Origin: Bacilli bacterium
GTDB taxonomy: Bacteria > Bacillota_I > Bacilli_A > RF39 > UBA660
Assembly: GCA_017476705.1 (NCBI GenBank)
Contig: JAFUZI010000020.1
Coordinates: forward strand, 1-5,657
Length of the DNA stretch: 5,657 nt
Reading direction: 5' to 3'
The notes below the pieces were generated by a model. That model was not told the DNA's origin and did no database searches. It saw nothing but the letters and a program-made list of their open reading frames with translations. Below are positions 5,474-5,657 of this stretch, piece by piece. Position numbers and translations under genes: made by a program. Numbering within the stretch: position 1 is the first letter of the stretch; each line of letters opens with the position of its first letter.

Positions 5474-5526
5474 CACTATTTTAAAAGTTTTTCATATATC
5501 ATATTATTTGTTATATGTTCATAAAT

Positions 5527-5559
5527 AAAAAATACTTGATTATAAAACCAAGTATTTTT
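5527..5559 (-). terminator. Intrinsic terminator downstream of tRNA-Trp
   Basis: AAAAATACTTG (5528-5538) and CAAGTATTTTT (5549-5559) form an 11-base-pair stem with a ten-base loop. On the minus strand six T residues and further T-rich sequence follow (complement of 5532-5527), so it would end tRNA transcription. The plus-strand side also has a T run, but no plus-strand gene leads into it. Confidence 0.75.
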
Positions 5560-5566
5560 ATTATTA

Positions 5567-5583
5567 ACTCCAAAAGTTGGAGT
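5567..5583 (-). repeat. Perfect short hairpin 3' of tRNA-Trp
   Basis: ACTCCAA (5567-5573) and TTGGAGT (5577-5583) form a perfect seven-base-pair stem with loop AAG on the plus strand. It lies between the tRNA 3' end and the terminator and has no T tract of its own. A role as a tRNA 3' trailer structure for processing is possible but inferred. Confidence 0.5.
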
Positions 5584-5594
5584 AGATTTCTAAA

Positions 5595-5657
5595 TGGCAG
5601 GGGTAGCAGGAGTTGAACCCACATCAGCGGTTTTGGAGACCGTTATTCTACCATTGA
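5595..5657 (-). tRNA. tRNA-Trp (CCA anticodon), 5' end beyond the window
   Basis: On the minus strand the sequence reads through the D-arm, then the anticodon stem ACGGT, loop CTCCAAA (anticodon CCA, tryptophan) and ACCGC; then the T-arm GTGGG, TTCAACT, CCTGC; then the acceptor strand TACCCCT, discriminator G and an encoded CCA (5597-5595). The outermost anticodon-stem pair is an A-C mismatch and the T stem has two G-U pairs. By alignment to the standard numbering about 11 nucleotides at the 5' end (acceptor strand and start of the D stem) are outside the window. A CCA anticodon reading only UGG fits normal use of UGA as stop. Confidence 0.93.

Noticed and set aside
1..5657. CRISPR arrays, insertion sequences, transposase or integrase genes, attachment sites
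   Set aside because: No spaced direct repeats, terminal inverted repeats or recombinase-like proteins were seen; the only repeats are short hairpins explained by terminators, operators or RNA structure. The tRNA-Trp 3' end has no visible second copy in the window that would mark an integration site.

Overview
The window is very AT-rich, uses TAA as the stop codon of every gene whose end is visible, has strong AGGAGG-type ribosome binding sites, and carries textbook sigma-A style promoters and U-tract intrinsic terminators. Together with an encoded-CCA tRNA-Trp, a LiaF-like protein and a DUF6512-like membrane protein, this points to a low-GC Gram-positive bacterium (Bacillota, probably Clostridia or a relative). 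The species cannot be told from the sequence.

Layout, left to right. (1) Positions 1-2055, minus strand: an MMPL/RND-type efflux transporter, complete at its N-terminus and probably missing only its last residues at the window edge. (2) Positions 2056-2208: a divergent control region with two near-ideal, back-to-back promoters, each carrying a copy of the same TGAC-based operator-like sequence on its -35 box. (3) Positions 2209-2829, plus: a TetR-family regulator, very probably the repressor of the transporter and of itself. (4) Positions 2892-3548, plus: a four-helix membrane protein with a LiaF-type beta-repeat tail, with its own promoter and terminator. (5) Positions 3549-3851: no gene, but a strong extended -10 promoter followed by about 145 nt of stacked stem-loops, a candidate structured leader or small RNA. 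(6) Positions 3852-4196 and 4248-4763, plus: an unrecognised 114-residue membrane protein and a DUF6512-like membrane protein, separated by a terminator. (7) Positions 4795-5657, minus: from the right edge, a tRNA-Trp, its terminator, an unrecognised acidic protein with a puzzling start region (ATG followed directly by TAA), a terminator, and a possible 47-codon small ORF.

The only gene pair with an obvious shared job is transporter plus TetR regulator: a drug- or lipid-type efflux module with local autoregulation. The LiaF-like protein is a cell-envelope stress-type protein without its usual two-component partners in view. The remaining genes look like independent single-gene transcription units, each ending in its own terminator, several with the stop codon inside the terminator stem. 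The best candidates for something undescribed are the structured RNA region near 3641-3785 and the ATG-TAA start region near 5436-5441.
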